A DNA stretch of 64,000 nt from Maribacter ulvicola (GTDB taxonomy: Bacteria > Bacteroidota > Bacteroidia > Flavobacteriales > Flavobacteriaceae). Within the stretch, counting starts at the first letter, position 1. Each line of letters opens with the position of its first letter. The stretch is from assembly GCF_900155985.1 (NCBI RefSeq), contig NZ_FTMA01000003.1, positions 283,778 through 347,777 of the forward strand, in the 5' to 3' direction. The position numbers and the translations under genes are program-made. This document shows positions 1 through 8,165 of this stretch, in pieces. The notes beneath the pieces are model-generated. The model worked only from the letters and a program-made list of their open reading frames with translations. It was not told the origin of the DNA and did no database searches.

Positions 1-310
1 AATCTTTTGCAGTTGTTGCAACCAATGCTTGGTCAAAATATTGTTGCGGGTAGTACATCTCATTTGCTGCACTAGCCTCTTTTGGTTTCTCTACAAATTG
101 GTCGTAAGCCAAATAGCCTAAAACACTGATAGCAATAACACCAATAACGCCCAAAATGATATTCTGATTCTTAGAAACCCACTCTTCCGATCTAGAAGCG
201 CCTTCATCTAATGAACTAAAAACCTCAGCTGTTGTGCTTTCCTGTTCGTCAAATTCTTGCTGTTCAGCCTTTGTTTCAGGTTTATATCCTCTTTTCTTGT
301 ATGTTGCCAT
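1..310 (-). CDS. TPR-type single-pass membrane protein, N-terminal part
   Basis: An open frame of 103 codons runs from an ATG at 310 off the left edge of the window, so the C-terminus is missing. The start MATYKKRGYKPET is followed by an acidic, Gln/Glu-rich cytoplasmic segment, then one hydrophobic helix at about residues 50-68, then an outside segment with YYPQQYFDQAL that looks like the first helix of a TPR-like repeat. This layout matches the YfgM-like tetratricopeptide proteins that Flavobacteria carry divergently from recF. In that family the role is thought to be envelope protein handling. The start is supported by a strong promoter just upstream (331-360). Confidence 0.75.
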   Translation of the reverse strand, partial: MATYKKRGYKPETKAEQQEFDEQESTTAEVFSSLDEGASRSEEWVSKNQNIILGVIGVIAISVLGYLAYDQFVEKPKEASAANEMYYPQQYFDQALVATTAKD

Positions 311-330
311 CTGTAAATTTATTGGTCGCG

Positions 331-360
331 CAAAAATAATGGTTTTATTGAAATCCCAAA
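331..360 (-). promoter_or_regulatory. Bacteroidota sigma-A promoter for the TPR gene
   Basis: Read on the minus strand, TTTG (360-357) is followed by an 18-nt spacer and TATTTTTG (338-331). This fits the Bacteroidota consensus TTTG-N19-TAnnTTTG closely. Transcription would begin around 324-326, giving a leader of about 15 nt before the ATG at 310. Confidence 0.7.
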
Positions 361-374
361 GTGTATTTATTCGT

Positions 375-382
375 TATTTTTG
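375..382 (+). promoter_or_regulatory. Possible -7 element for recF operon
   Basis: TATTTTTG matches TAnnTTTG perfectly and lies 51 nt upstream of the recF ATG. The nearest TTG (348-350) is 24 nt away, longer than the usual spacer, so the -33 part is weak. Confidence 0.4.
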
Positions 383-433
383 GATATTTTAAGCTAGTTT
401 ACATTCTTCCAAATCTAAAACCCGATTTTATTA

Positions 434-1513
434 ATGCTGCTGAGACAATTATCATTGATCAATTACAAAAATTTTGAGTCCAAAGAGCTAGTGTTCGACG
501 CTAAAATAAATTGTTTTGTTGGTGATAACGGAATAGGGAAAACAAACATTCTTGACTCCATCTACCATTTATCGTTCGGTAAAAGTTATTTCAACCCTGT
601 TTCTTCTCAAAACATTCGTCATGGATCAGATTTTTTCGTGATCGATGGTACTTTTGAAAAAGAAGGTAGAGAAGAGAAAATTGTTTGCAGCTTAAAGAAA
701 AACAATAAGAAAATCATTAAAAGAAATGGTAAAGCCTATGACCGGTTTGCCGACCACATTGGTCTTTTGCCTTTGGTCATTATTTCTCCGGCAGATAGAG
801 ACCTCATTATAGAAGGGAGTGATACACGTAGAAAATTTATTGATGGTGTTATCTCTCAATCAGACAAAAGCTATTTACAAAACCTTATGAATTACAATAA
901 GGTGGTTTCACAAAGAAATGCCTTACTGAAATATTTTGCAGCCAATAGAACGTTCAATACAGATACTTTGGCGGTGTATAATGAGCAGATGGAAACGTAT
1001 GGTACTGAAATCTTTAATAAAAGAACCTCTTTCTTAGAAGCGTTTATTCCTATTTTTCAAGAACAGTACAAATCTATCACCGGCAATACGGAAGACGTAT
1101 CCCTTTCTTACAATAGTAAATTGAAAGATTACGATCTGCTCACCCTTTTAAACAAAAACCTAGATAAGGATAGAGCGTTGCAGTATACCAGCGTAGGTGT
1201 TCATAAAGACGACCTCAATTTTGAAATCAGCAATTATCCTATTAAAAAATTTGGTAGCCAAGGTCAACAGAAGTCTTTTTTAATCGCTTTAAAATTTGCT
1301 CAGTTTCATTTTATGAAATCGCAAAGCGGCACTACCCCAATATTAATTTTAGATGATATTTTTGATAAGTTGGATGAGCATAGGGTTTCTCATATCATCA
1401 CATTAGTGAATGATGAAAATTTCGGACAAATATTCATTAGCGACACCCATGCCGATCGCACCGAAAGTGTTGTTAAAAAAATTCATCAATCGTATAAAAT
1501 ATTTAAATTGTAA
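434..1513 (+). CDS. recF: DNA replication and repair protein RecF
   Basis: RecF is an SMC/ABC-type ATPase that binds gapped DNA and helps load RecA through RecFOR in the cytoplasm. The sequence shows Walker A GDNGIGKT at residues 30-37, the ABC signature SQGQQ at 275-279 and Walker B ILILDD just after residue 300. The D-loop region FDKLDE and a C-terminal DTHADR motif follow. Length (359 aa) is normal for the family. It is the first gene of a tight three-gene set with the lipoprotein (2-nt gap) and the DUF721 gene, and it is divergent from the TPR gene. I see no defect in any motif. Confidence 0.97.
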   Translation: MLLRQLSLINYKNFESKELVFDAKINCFVGDNGIGKTNILDSIYHLSFGKSYFNPVSSQNIRHGSDFFVIDGTFEKEGREEKIVCSLKKNNKKIIKRNGKAYDRFADHIGLLPLVIISPADRDLIIEGSDTRRKFIDGVISQSDKSYLQNLMNYNKVVSQRNALLKYFAANRTFNTDTLAVYNEQMETYGTEIFNKRTSFLEAFIPIFQEQYKSITGNTEDVSLSYNSKLKDYDLLTLLNKNLDKDRALQYTSVGVHKDDLNFEISNYPIKKFGSQGQQKSFLIALKFAQFHFMKSQSGTTPILILDDIFDKLDEHRVSHIITLVNDENFGQIFISDTHADRTESVVKKIHQSYKIFKL

Positions 1514-1515
1514 TA

Positions 1516-1932
1516 ATGAAAAAATTACTTATTATTTGCTCTTTAGTTCTTATTTCTTGCAACTCTAAAATAGATAAGAATCAATTACACCTTTTAAACG
1601 GTTATTGGGAAATTAAGGAAGTAACCTTTAAGGATGGAGCTAAAAAAGAGTACTCAATTAACAGTACTATTGACTATATACAATTAGATTCGTTAAAAGG
1701 TTTCAGAAAAAAAGTAGATCCTAAATTTAATGGTACTTTTGAAACCTCTAATGATGCAGAACCTTTCGTAATCAGAATCTCCAACGACTCTGTTTATATG
1801 AGTTACAGCAATAACGCTAACATCTGGGAAGAAGTATTAACACAACTATCTAAAGAGAGTTTCTCGGTAAAGAACAACCAAGGTACGACTTATCACTACA
1901 ACAAATTTGAACCTATAAACATAACCCCATAA
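1516..1932 (+). CDS. Small lipoprotein, lipocalin-like
   Basis: A 138-aa exported lipoprotein: MKKLLIICSLVLISC has a basic N-terminus, a hydrophobic core and a lipobox ending at Cys15. The mature part begins with LNGYWEIKEVTFKDG, the GxW-type opening typical of small Bacteroidota lipocalin-like lipoproteins, and is rich in predicted beta strands. The gene sits between recF and the DUF721 gene, and its stop overlaps the next start by one base (TAATG), which suggests translational coupling. Why a lipoprotein is embedded in a replication-repair operon is not evident. The function is unknown. Confidence 0.8.
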   Translation: MKKLLIICSLVLISCNSKIDKNQLHLLNGYWEIKEVTFKDGAKKEYSINSTIDYIQLDSLKGFRKKVDPKFNGTFETSNDAEPFVIRISNDSVYMSYSNNANIWEEVLTQLSKESFSVKNNQGTTYHYNKFEPINITP

Positions 1933-2228
1933 TGGCAAGTAGAGGCAACGATAATACTTCAATGAAAGATGCACTTTCTGCATTTATACAAAAGAATAAA
2001 CTAGAAAAAGGAATAGATAAGGTTGATGCCAGAGAGGCATGGGCCAAACTTATGGGCAACGGGGTAAATAATTATACTACAGAGATTGAATTAAAGTTTG
2101 GCACCCTTTACGTTGCTTTAAGTTCCTCTGTTTTACGAGAAGAATTAAGCTTGGGGAAATCTAAAATTATACGCATGCTCAATGAAGAAATAGGAAAAGA
2201 GGTCGTAAAAAAATTAGTACTGAGATAG
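1932..2228 (+). CDS. DUF721 / DciA-like protein
   Basis: A 98-aa cytoplasmic protein with the DUF721 pattern: an N-terminal helix, then VDAREAWAKLMGNGVNNYTTEIELKF-type sequence and a C-terminal KH-like half ending in VVKKLVLR. DUF721 proteins include DciA, which helps load the replicative helicase DnaB in bacteria lacking DnaC. The Bacteroidota members are short and consist of little more than this domain. Its place right after recF matches the replication theme. DciA activity is inferred from the family and not visible directly. Confidence 0.8.
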   Translation: MASRGNDNTSMKDALSAFIQKNKLEKGIDKVDAREAWAKLMGNGVNNYTTEIELKFGTLYVALSSSVLREELSLGKSKIIRMLNEEIGKEVVKKLVLR

Positions 2229-2251
2229 TTGTTGGCTGTTGGAAAATACTA

Positions 2252-2295
2252 GATATAAAAAATGCCAGCTCTTTCAAGCTGGCATTTTTTATATC
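2252..2295. terminator. Bidirectional terminator between DUF721 gene and ndk
   Basis: A perfect 19-bp inverted repeat (2252-2270 with 2277-2295) surrounds a 6-nt loop. The GC-rich core TGCCAGCT is flanked by A-runs and T-runs, so it can act as an intrinsic terminator in both directions for the converging genes. Confidence 0.9.
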
Positions 2296-2307
2296 TTATA
2301 ATTGGTC

Positions 2308-2727
2308 TTAGTAAATTTCTCTACCTGAAAAATGGAATGAGCCTTCAATAGCTGCATTCTCATCACTATCAGAACCATGTACTGCATTTTCACCAATACT
2401 AGTAGCAAACATTTTACGAATAGTACCTTCAGCTGCATCTGCAGGGTTAGTAGCACCGATCAACGCTCTAAAATCCTCAACTGCATTTTCTTTTTCTAAG
2501 ATAGCCGCTACAATTGTACCGCTTGTCATGAATTCAACTAATTCTCCAAAGAAAGGACGCTCTCTATGTACACCATAAAATTCTTGCGCATCTCTTAAGC
2601 TCAATTGTGTATATTTCATTGCTACGATTTTGAAACCAGCAGCGGTAATTTTTTCTAATATAGCCCCAATATGACCGTTTTTAACGGCATCTGGTTTGAT
2701 CATTGTAAACGTTCTATTCGTACTCAT
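2308..2727 (-). CDS. ndk: Nucleoside diphosphate kinase
   Basis: NDK transfers the gamma phosphate between nucleoside triphosphates and diphosphates through a phospho-histidine. The family markers are present: TMIKPDAV with Lys11 near the N-terminus and the active-site NAVHGSDS with His117. The 139-aa length and the C-terminal FHFSGREIY are typical of Bacteroidota enzymes. The gene is monocistronic between the bidirectional terminator and its own promoter at 2743-2772, which partly lies just beyond the phosphatase gene stop. Confidence 0.97.
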   Translation of the reverse strand: MSTNRTFTMIKPDAVKNGHIGAILEKITAAGFKIVAMKYTQLSLRDAQEFYGVHRERPFFGELVEFMTSGTIVAAILEKENAVEDFRALIGATNPADAAEGTIRKMFATSIGENAVHGSDSDENAAIEGSFHFSGREIY

Positions 2728-2742
2728 ATCTTAATTTTTGCG

Positions 2743-2772
2743 CAAAAATACGTTTTTCCACATATCTCACAA
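2743..2772 (-). promoter_or_regulatory. Promoter of ndk
   Basis: On the minus strand, TTG (2772-2770), a 19-nt spacer and TATTTTTG (2750-2743) give an exact match to the Bacteroidota consensus. The element abuts the stop codon of the upstream phosphatase gene, so ndk can be transcribed independently of it. Confidence 0.8.
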
Positions 2773-3801
2773 CTATTCGTAGACTTGTTCTAATTTCCCC
2801 AACACTATTCCGTTACCCCCAACTATCTTAAAATCAACCTTTTTAGCTTCAAAATTAAACTCTAAAATTCCAAAACTTTCGGTAAATACCACCTCGCCTA
2901 CCCTATATTTATTAGGCTCTCCAGCAAAACCCTTATAGGCATGCGTAAGACCGCTACTGGTAAAATCTATTACCGGATAACCCATACCGTCTATTTTGGT
3001 TTTTGAAAATTCAGAAATATGTCTGTCCCCAGATAAAACAATAACACCCGCTGCTTTTGAATCTGAAATAACGCTTGCTAGTTTATCTACTTCATGAGGA
3101 AAATTACCCCAAGCCTCAAAACCGTGTTCATGAGACAAATACTGTACACTGCTTACAATAATATTAAAATCAGATTTAGATGAATTCAGTTCTTTTTTCA
3201 ACCAGTTCCATTGTACTTCCCCCAACATGGTTCCTTCTCCATATTCATTTGGTTTCAACCTTTTTTTGGTTTCTGTATCTGGAGTCAATTTTGTTCTAAA
3301 ATACCGAGTATCAAGTATAATAATATTAATAGAGTGACCATCTACATCATATTTCCTTGAATTATAAACCCCTTGTTGCTTTCGTAGCGGGCTTTCATCT
3401 GGCACATTCATGAAATTCAAAAACTCTTGCTGACTGGCATCTTTAGCTTCAAATTCTACTCCGCCGTCATTTAGACCATAGTCATGATCATCCCAAGTAC
3501 CTAGAATATCTGTAGTTGCCGTTAGCTTTTTATATTCAGGTTGCTCTTTTTGCACATTATACATTGACCTCAAAGCCACCATATCATCCGTATCTGCATA
3601 AATATTATCACCGCCCCACACCCAAACATCTGGCTTGGCATTTAAAACATCATCCCATAAGAGATTAGGTAAATCAACTCTATTGCAAGAACCAAAAGCC
3701 AATACAAAATTGACATTTGTTGTTTTATCTCCTATTAGTTTCTTATTTAATGAACAACCCATTAGGAAAAGTGCGCAAACAATAAAATATATAATTTTCA
3801 T
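2773..3801 (-). CDS. PhoD-like phosphatase/phosphodiesterase lipoprotein
   Basis: An exported calcineurin-fold hydrolase of the alkaline phosphatase D type. The lipoprotein signal MKIIYFIVCALFLMGC places it at the cell envelope. Metal-binding motifs are visible in order: FGSCNR, WGGDNIYAD, TWDDHDYGLND, SVQY and the late LSGDRHISEF. At 342 aa it lacks the extra N-terminal domain of classical PhoD and resembles the shorter Bacteroidota members. The substrate (phosphomonoester or phosphodiester) cannot be told. It is divergent from nrnA. Confidence 0.85.
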   Translation of the reverse strand: MKIIYFIVCALFLMGCSLNKKLIGDKTTNVNFVLAFGSCNRVDLPNLLWDDVLNAKPDVWVWGGDNIYADTDDMVALRSMYNVQKEQPEYKKLTATTDILGTWDDHDYGLNDGGVEFEAKDASQQEFLNFMNVPDESPLRKQQGVYNSRKYDVDGHSINIIILDTRYFRTKLTPDTETKKRLKPNEYGEGTMLGEVQWNWLKKELNSSKSDFNIIVSSVQYLSHEHGFEAWGNFPHEVDKLASVISDSKAAGVIVLSGDRHISEFSKTKIDGMGYPVIDFTSSGLTHAYKGFAGEPNKYRVGEVVFTESFGILEFNFEAKKVDFKIVGGNGIVLGKLEQVYE

Positions 3802-3863
3802 TTCAGATCATTAAGTCTGGGTAAAATTAAGGTATTCGGTTTAACCCCTATATTATTAAATTG

Positions 3864-3871
3864 TATCTTTG
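3864..3871 (+). promoter_or_regulatory. -7 element of nrnA operon; probably leaderless
   Basis: TATCTTTG matches TAnnTTTG, and its last base is followed by only 5 nt before the ATG at 3877. Because transcription starts a few bases after this element, the mRNA would have almost no 5' untranslated region. The -33 part is poor (TTTA at 3840-3843). Confidence 0.6.
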
Positions 3872-3876
3872 CCGCC

Positions 3877-4893
3877 ATGAATTTAGAGCACCTGAATAAG
3901 CTAAAAAAATTACTTTCTTCGCCAAAGAAAATAGCAATTATACCACATAAAAATCCAGATGGGGACGCCATTGGATCCACCTTGGCTCTGTGGCATTACC
4001 TGGTCAATACCGGTCATACGGCAAGCATTGTTGCCCCCAATGATTATCCCAAATTTTTAAAATGGATGCCAGGCTCAGATAAGATTTTGAATTTTGAAAA
4101 AGAAAATTCACAATCTAAAGCTTGCATCAACAATGCTGACATTATATTTACCTTAGACTTCAACCATCTAGGTCGCGTTGGTCAAATGAGTGCTGTTTTA
4201 GAATCTGCAACCGCTACTTTTGTAATGGTAGACCACCACCAAGAGCCATCAGATTATGCTAAAATCATGTACTCAGATGTAAAAATGAGCTCTACTTGTG
4301 AAATGGTTTACGTACTTATTAATCAATTAGGTGACGAGAATAGCATAACTCCTGAAATAGCAAACTGCATTTACACAGGTATTATGACAGATACCGGTTC
4401 ATTTAAATTTGCAGCTACGACTAGCAATACGCATAGGGTAATTGCAGATCTCATGGATAAAGGTGCAGAAGGCACAGAAATACATCATCGCATTTATGAC
4501 ACCAATTCTCCAAGCCGTCTACACTTGTTAGGCTGCGCACTAAAGAATATGGTAATTCTTGAAGAATATTCAACAGCTTACATTACCTTAAGTCAAGACG
4601 AATTAGACGCTTATAACTACCAGAAAGGAGATACTGAAGGCTTTGTAAATTACGGTTTAACTTTAGATGGCATTAAGTTCGCAGTCATATTTATAGAAAA
4701 CAGGGAAGAAGGCATTTACAAAATCTCATTTAGATCCGTAGGTGAGTTTTCTGTAAATGATTTTGCAAGAAAACACTTTAGCGGTGGTGGACATACAAAT
4801 GCGGCAGGCGGTAAAAGTGATGACAATATCGAAGATACCATAACTAAATTTATTTCGTTACTACCTTTGTATAAGAATCAATTACAACCATGA
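3877..4893 (+). CDS. nrnA: DHH-family oligoribonuclease / pAp phosphatase
   Basis: A cytoplasmic DHH-DHHA1 phosphoesterase that in this family degrades nano-RNA and dephosphorylates 3'-phosphoadenosine 5'-phosphate. Motifs: HKNPDGDAIGS with Asp28 and Asp30, the VDHH motif at 118-121, GIMTDTGSFKF, and the DHHA1 glycine motif GGGHTNAAGG near residue 303. The length (338 aa) is normal. The stop overlaps the gldI start by 4 nt, so the two are translationally coupled. The start is supported by the adjacent promoter element. Confidence 0.92.
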   Translation: MNLEHLNKLKKLLSSPKKIAIIPHKNPDGDAIGSTLALWHYLVNTGHTASIVAPNDYPKFLKWMPGSDKILNFEKENSQSKACINNADIIFTLDFNHLGRVGQMSAVLESATATFVMVDHHQEPSDYAKIMYSDVKMSSTCEMVYVLINQLGDENSITPEIANCIYTGIMTDTGSFKFAATTSNTHRVIADLMDKGAEGTEIHHRIYDTNSPSRLHLLGCALKNMVILEEYSTAYITLSQDELDAYNYQKGDTEGFVNYGLTLDGIKFAVIFIENREEGIYKISFRSVGEFSVNDFARKHFSGGGHTNAAGGKSDDNIEDTITKFISLLPLYKNQLQP

Positions 4894-5441
4894 GATTAGT
4901 TTCATTTTTATTTTTATACCTATTGATAGTAGGTTGTGACGGACCTGAACCAAGAAAACCAATTCAGACAAAAAGTGGAAGTTTCTTTAAAGCGTCTATT
5001 GAAAGAAGCAAGAAACTATTGGAAGCAGAAGAAAGCAAGATTAAAGATATTATAGAACTTGATTCTTTAAAACATTATTCTCACAGCAATTCTGGATCAT
5101 GGTATCATTATTTAACCGTTAACGAAGAAAGTGATTACACCCCCAAAACAGATGACTTAATAGCATTTACCTATGACCTATTAACTTTAGACAACGACAC
5201 TATTTATTCTCAAGATGAAATTGGCATTGTTACTTATAAGGTTGACAAACAAGAATTGTTCTTAGGACTTAGGGATGCCGTTAAAATGCTAAAAGAAAAT
5301 GAGCGAGCTACATTTCTTTTCCCATCTTCTATAGCATTTGGCTACCATGGCGACGAAAACAAAATAGGCAGCAATGTTCCCCTTAAATCTACAATTACCA
5401 TATTAAAGATAGAAAAACAACAAGACAACACAGTAAATTAA
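4890..5441 (+). CDS. gldI: Gliding motility-associated FKBP-type PPIase lipoprotein GldI
   Basis: GldI is an FKBP-fold lipoprotein needed for gliding in Flavobacterium johnsoniae, where it is thought to help fold envelope components of the gliding/type IX secretion machinery. Here the signal MRLVSFLFLYLLIVGC ends at lipobox Cys16. A helical linker rich in Lys/Glu follows, then the FKBP domain with LGLRDAVKMLKENERATFLFPS and AFGYHG. The 183-aa length fits. It sits between nrnA and a second PPIase, the arrangement seen in other Flavobacteria. It implies, but does not prove, that the organism glides. Confidence 0.9.
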   Translation: MRLVSFLFLYLLIVGCDGPEPRKPIQTKSGSFFKASIERSKKLLEAEESKIKDIIELDSLKHYSHSNSGSWYHYLTVNEESDYTPKTDDLIAFTYDLLTLDNDTIYSQDEIGIVTYKVDKQELFLGLRDAVKMLKENERATFLFPSSIAFGYHGDENKIGSNVPLKSTITILKIEKQQDNTVN

Positions 5442-5442
5442 A

Positions 5443-6591
5443 ATGACCATTATGATTAAAAAAATGTACCTGATTGCAATTGTAAGCTTAGTCTTAGCTA
5501 GCTGTAAAACCAGTAAAAGAGCTGATTTAGGAGACGGTTTATTTGCGGATATAAAAACTTCTAAAGGCGATATTATTGTTCGTTTAGAGCAAGATAAGAC
5601 CCCCGTTACGGTTGCAAACTTTATCTCTTTGGCAGAAGGAACAAATACTTTTGTAAGTGAAGAATACAAAGGTAAAAAATACTATGACGGCTTAACTTTT
5701 CATAGAATTATGAAAGACTTCATGATTCAAGGTGGAGATCCTTTAGGGCAAGGAACCGGAAACCCAGGTTATAAATTTATGGATGAATTCAATGATTCTT
5801 TGGTGCATGACAAAAAAGGTATCCTTTCAATGGCCAACTCAGGACCAACAACTAATGGTAGTCAGTTTTTCATTACACATAAAGAAACACCTTGGCTAGA
5901 TAACAAACATACTGTTTTTGGTGAAGTAGTAGAAGGGATGAGTGTTGTTGATTCTATTGCAAATGTTGCTGTAGGCGCAGGTAACAAACCTGTAGAACCA
6001 GTAATTATGAATACCGTTGAAATTATTAGAAACGGTAAAGAGGCACGTAAATTTGACGCTGTTCAAATCATGACAGATTATTTTGATGGTGAAGAAGAAA
6101 GACTTGCGGCCATTGAAAAAGAGAAAGCTGAAAAATTAGCTAAAGTTCAAAAAATAAAGGCAGAATTTGCTTCTTCTGTTGAAGCTCAAAAAGCAAATGC
6201 AAAAACATTGGCTTCCGGTCTTAAAGTAGTAACCTTAGAAAGTGGTTCTGGAGAAAAACCAAAAGTAGGTCAGAAAGTTAATGTAATGTACGCCGGTTAT
6301 TTAATGGACGGTACATTATTTGATAGCAACTATGAAGAGATTGCTCAAAAATACGGTATGTTCGATATTAAAAGACAACAAGGTGGTGGCTATATGCCGG
6401 TTCCAATGGATTATTCTCCGGAATCTCGCTTAATTGCAGGATTCAGAGAAGGACTTTTAACCATGAAAGTTGGTGATAAAGTTCGTTTGTTCATTCCGTC
6501 TCATTTAGGTTATGGAGCACAAGGTGGCGGTCCAATTCCACCAGATGCAGATTTAATATTTGATTTAGAAATTACGGGTCTAACCCAATAA
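5443..6591 (+). CDS. Double-domain peptidyl-prolyl isomerase lipoprotein (cyclophilin + FKBP)
   Basis: An exported protein carrying two unrelated prolyl isomerase folds. A lipobox LVLASC ends at Cys21. A cyclophilin domain covers about residues 33-195 (FHRIMKDFMIQGGDP, GPTTNGSQFFIT, LDNKHTVFGEV). A charged helical linker covers about 200-255. An FKBP domain occupies the rest (GQKVNVMYAGYLMDGTLFDSN, IPSHLGYGAQG, DLIFDLEI). It lies 1 nt after gldI and ends at a strong terminator. Starts at 5443 and 5452 are both possible. The role is probably envelope protein folding alongside GldI. Confidence 0.9.
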   Translation: MTIMIKKMYLIAIVSLVLASCKTSKRADLGDGLFADIKTSKGDIIVRLEQDKTPVTVANFISLAEGTNTFVSEEYKGKKYYDGLTFHRIMKDFMIQGGDPLGQGTGNPGYKFMDEFNDSLVHDKKGILSMANSGPTTNGSQFFITHKETPWLDNKHTVFGEVVEGMSVVDSIANVAVGAGNKPVEPVIMNTVEIIRNGKEARKFDAVQIMTDYFDGEEERLAAIEKEKAEKLAKVQKIKAEFASSVEAQKANAKTLASGLKVVTLESGSGEKPKVGQKVNVMYAGYLMDGTLFDSNYEEIAQKYGMFDIKRQQGGGYMPVPMDYSPESRLIAGFREGLLTMKVGDKVRLFIPSHLGYGAQGGGPIPPDADLIFDLEITGLTQ

Positions 6592-6602
6592 TTATAAGAA
6601 AT

Positions 6603-6640
6603 AAAAAAAGCCCTTTAGTGAAAACTAAAGGGCTTTTTTA
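6603..6640. terminator. Bidirectional terminator after PPIase gene and pepD
   Basis: Stem AAAAAAGCCCTTTAGT (6604-6619), a GAAA loop (6620-6623) and the complementary arm 6624-6639. A-runs and T-runs on both sides allow termination of both converging genes. Confidence 0.9.
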
Positions 6641-6651
6641 TACCTAAAATT

Positions 6652-8097
6652 CTAATTTGTATGCTTTAAAATCTCTAAGAGTAAACTCCAAAATTTCTGC
6701 ACAGATGAAATACTTACACGCTCGTCTGGCGAGTGGGCTCCAAGAATGGTGGGTCCAAAACTCACCATATCCACCTCAGGGTAGTTCTGGCCCAGAATAC
6801 CACACTCTAAACCTGCATGACAAGCAACAACCCTAGGCTCTTCTTTGAACAAATTAAGATATGTGTTTTTAGCCACAGTCAATATTTCAGAATGCGGATT
6901 AGGGTTCCAGCCTGGGTAAGCACCACTAAATTCAACTTTAAAACCACTAATCTCAAAAGCGGAGCGCAGAGAGTTGGCCAAATCTAACTTAGCGGTATCA
7001 ACCGATGAGCGCGTTAAACACCCAATAGATATTTCTCCTTTTCCAACCTTTACAATTGCAATATTATTAGAAGTCTCCACCAATCCATCAATTGCACTAC
7101 TCATGGCATACACGCCATTATGTGCAGCATATACTGCTTTAACCAGTTTTTCTTGAGCACCAAGACCCATTACCTTTTTCGCAGGCTTCATAACTTTTAA
7201 CGCTACCTGCAAATCTGGTTCTTGAACGCGTAATTCTGTCTTTATTGCTTCAGAAAGTTCCTGAATCTTTTTAAGGAATTTATCGGTATGCTTTCTACCT
7301 ATATTTAATTTACAAACACTTTCTCTAGGTATTGCATTTCTAAGACTACCGCCGTTCAATGAGCTGATACGAACATTATACTCCAGACCTAGAAAAAGTA
7401 ATCTGTTCATAATTTTATTGGCATTGCCCAAACCTTTATGAATATCCATACCGCTATGACCGCCTTTTAGACCTTTAACCGTAATCTCTAAACCGGCATC
7501 ACCGTGTGCACCTTCTTTTTCATTGTAGGTTCTAGTTGCCGTAACATCTATACCACCTGCACAACCAATATCAATTTCGTCATCTTCCTCCGTATCTAGA
7601 TTTAGAAGAATTTCGCCTTTCAATACACCCGCTTTCAATTCAAAAGCACCAGTCATACCAGTTTCTTCATCAATAGTAAACAAAGCTTCAAGAGCAGGAT
7701 GCTGTATATCGTCACTTTCTAAAAGCGCCATAATTGCAGCAACTCCCATACCATTATCAGCCCCTAATGTGGTTCCGTTCGCTTTTACCCAATCACCATC
7801 AACATACATTTCTATACCTTGAGTTTCAAAATCAAAAACGGTATCTGCATTTTTTTGATGTACCATATCTAAATGACTTTGCAGCGTAATCATTTTCTTA
7901 TCTTCCATGCCTTTGGTGGCAGGTTTTCTAATGATAACATTCCCTATTTCATCAGAGAAGGTTTCTAAACCAAGACCATTACCAAACTCCAACATAAAAC
8001 TGATTACCCTTTCCTCCTTTTTAGAGGGTCTAGGTACCGCATTTAATCTAGAAAAATTCTTCCAAACGGAAGTAGGTTTTAATTTCTTAATATCCAT
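6652..8097 (-). CDS. pepD: Aminoacyl-histidine dipeptidase (M20 family)
   Basis: A cytosolic di-zinc peptidase that cleaves Xaa-His and other dipeptides. Metal and catalytic residues of the M20C group are visible: LQSHLDMVH (His75, Asp77), GADNGMG (Asp114), TIDEETGMTGA (Glu144/145), HSGMDIHKG and CHAGLECG. The 481-aa length is normal. No signal peptide is seen. The gene is divergent from the DUF3810 gene, with a -7 element at 8124-8131 upstream. Confidence 0.93.
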   Translation of the reverse strand: MDIKKLKPTSVWKNFSRLNAVPRPSKKEERVISFMLEFGNGLGLETFSDEIGNVIIRKPATKGMEDKKMITLQSHLDMVHQKNADTVFDFETQGIEMYVDGDWVKANGTTLGADNGMGVAAIMALLESDDIQHPALEALFTIDEETGMTGAFELKAGVLKGEILLNLDTEEDDEIDIGCAGGIDVTATRTYNEKEGAHGDAGLEITVKGLKGGHSGMDIHKGLGNANKIMNRLLFLGLEYNVRISSLNGGSLRNAIPRESVCKLNIGRKHTDKFLKKIQELSEAIKTELRVQEPDLQVALKVMKPAKKVMGLGAQEKLVKAVYAAHNGVYAMSSAIDGLVETSNNIAIVKVGKGEISIGCLTRSSVDTAKLDLANSLRSAFEISGFKVEFSGAYPGWNPNPHSEILTVAKNTYLNLFKEEPRVVACHAGLECGILGQNYPEVDMVSFGPTILGAHSPDERVSISSVQKFWSLLLEILKHTN

Positions 8098-8123
8098 ACA
8101 TTTTTTTTCGTGGTTAGCGCCTA

Positions 8124-8160
8124 CAAAAATACTGATAGAAAAAGGATTTCGCTATTTTTG
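8124..8160. promoter_or_regulatory. Overlapping divergent -7 elements of pepD and DUF3810 gene
   Basis: CAAAAATA at 8124-8131 is TATTTTTG on the minus strand, toward pepD. TATTTTTG at 8153-8160 faces the DUF3810 gene, whose ATG is only 5 nt downstream. The two elements are 21 bp apart, so each -33 region would overlap the other promoter and the two genes may compete for polymerase. Confidence 0.6.
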
Positions 8161-8165
8161 AGATA

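Noticed and set aside
3798..3980. Small open frame divergent from the phosphatase gene
   Set aside because: It overlaps nrnA antisense and would begin inside that gene; the nrnA start and promoter are clear.
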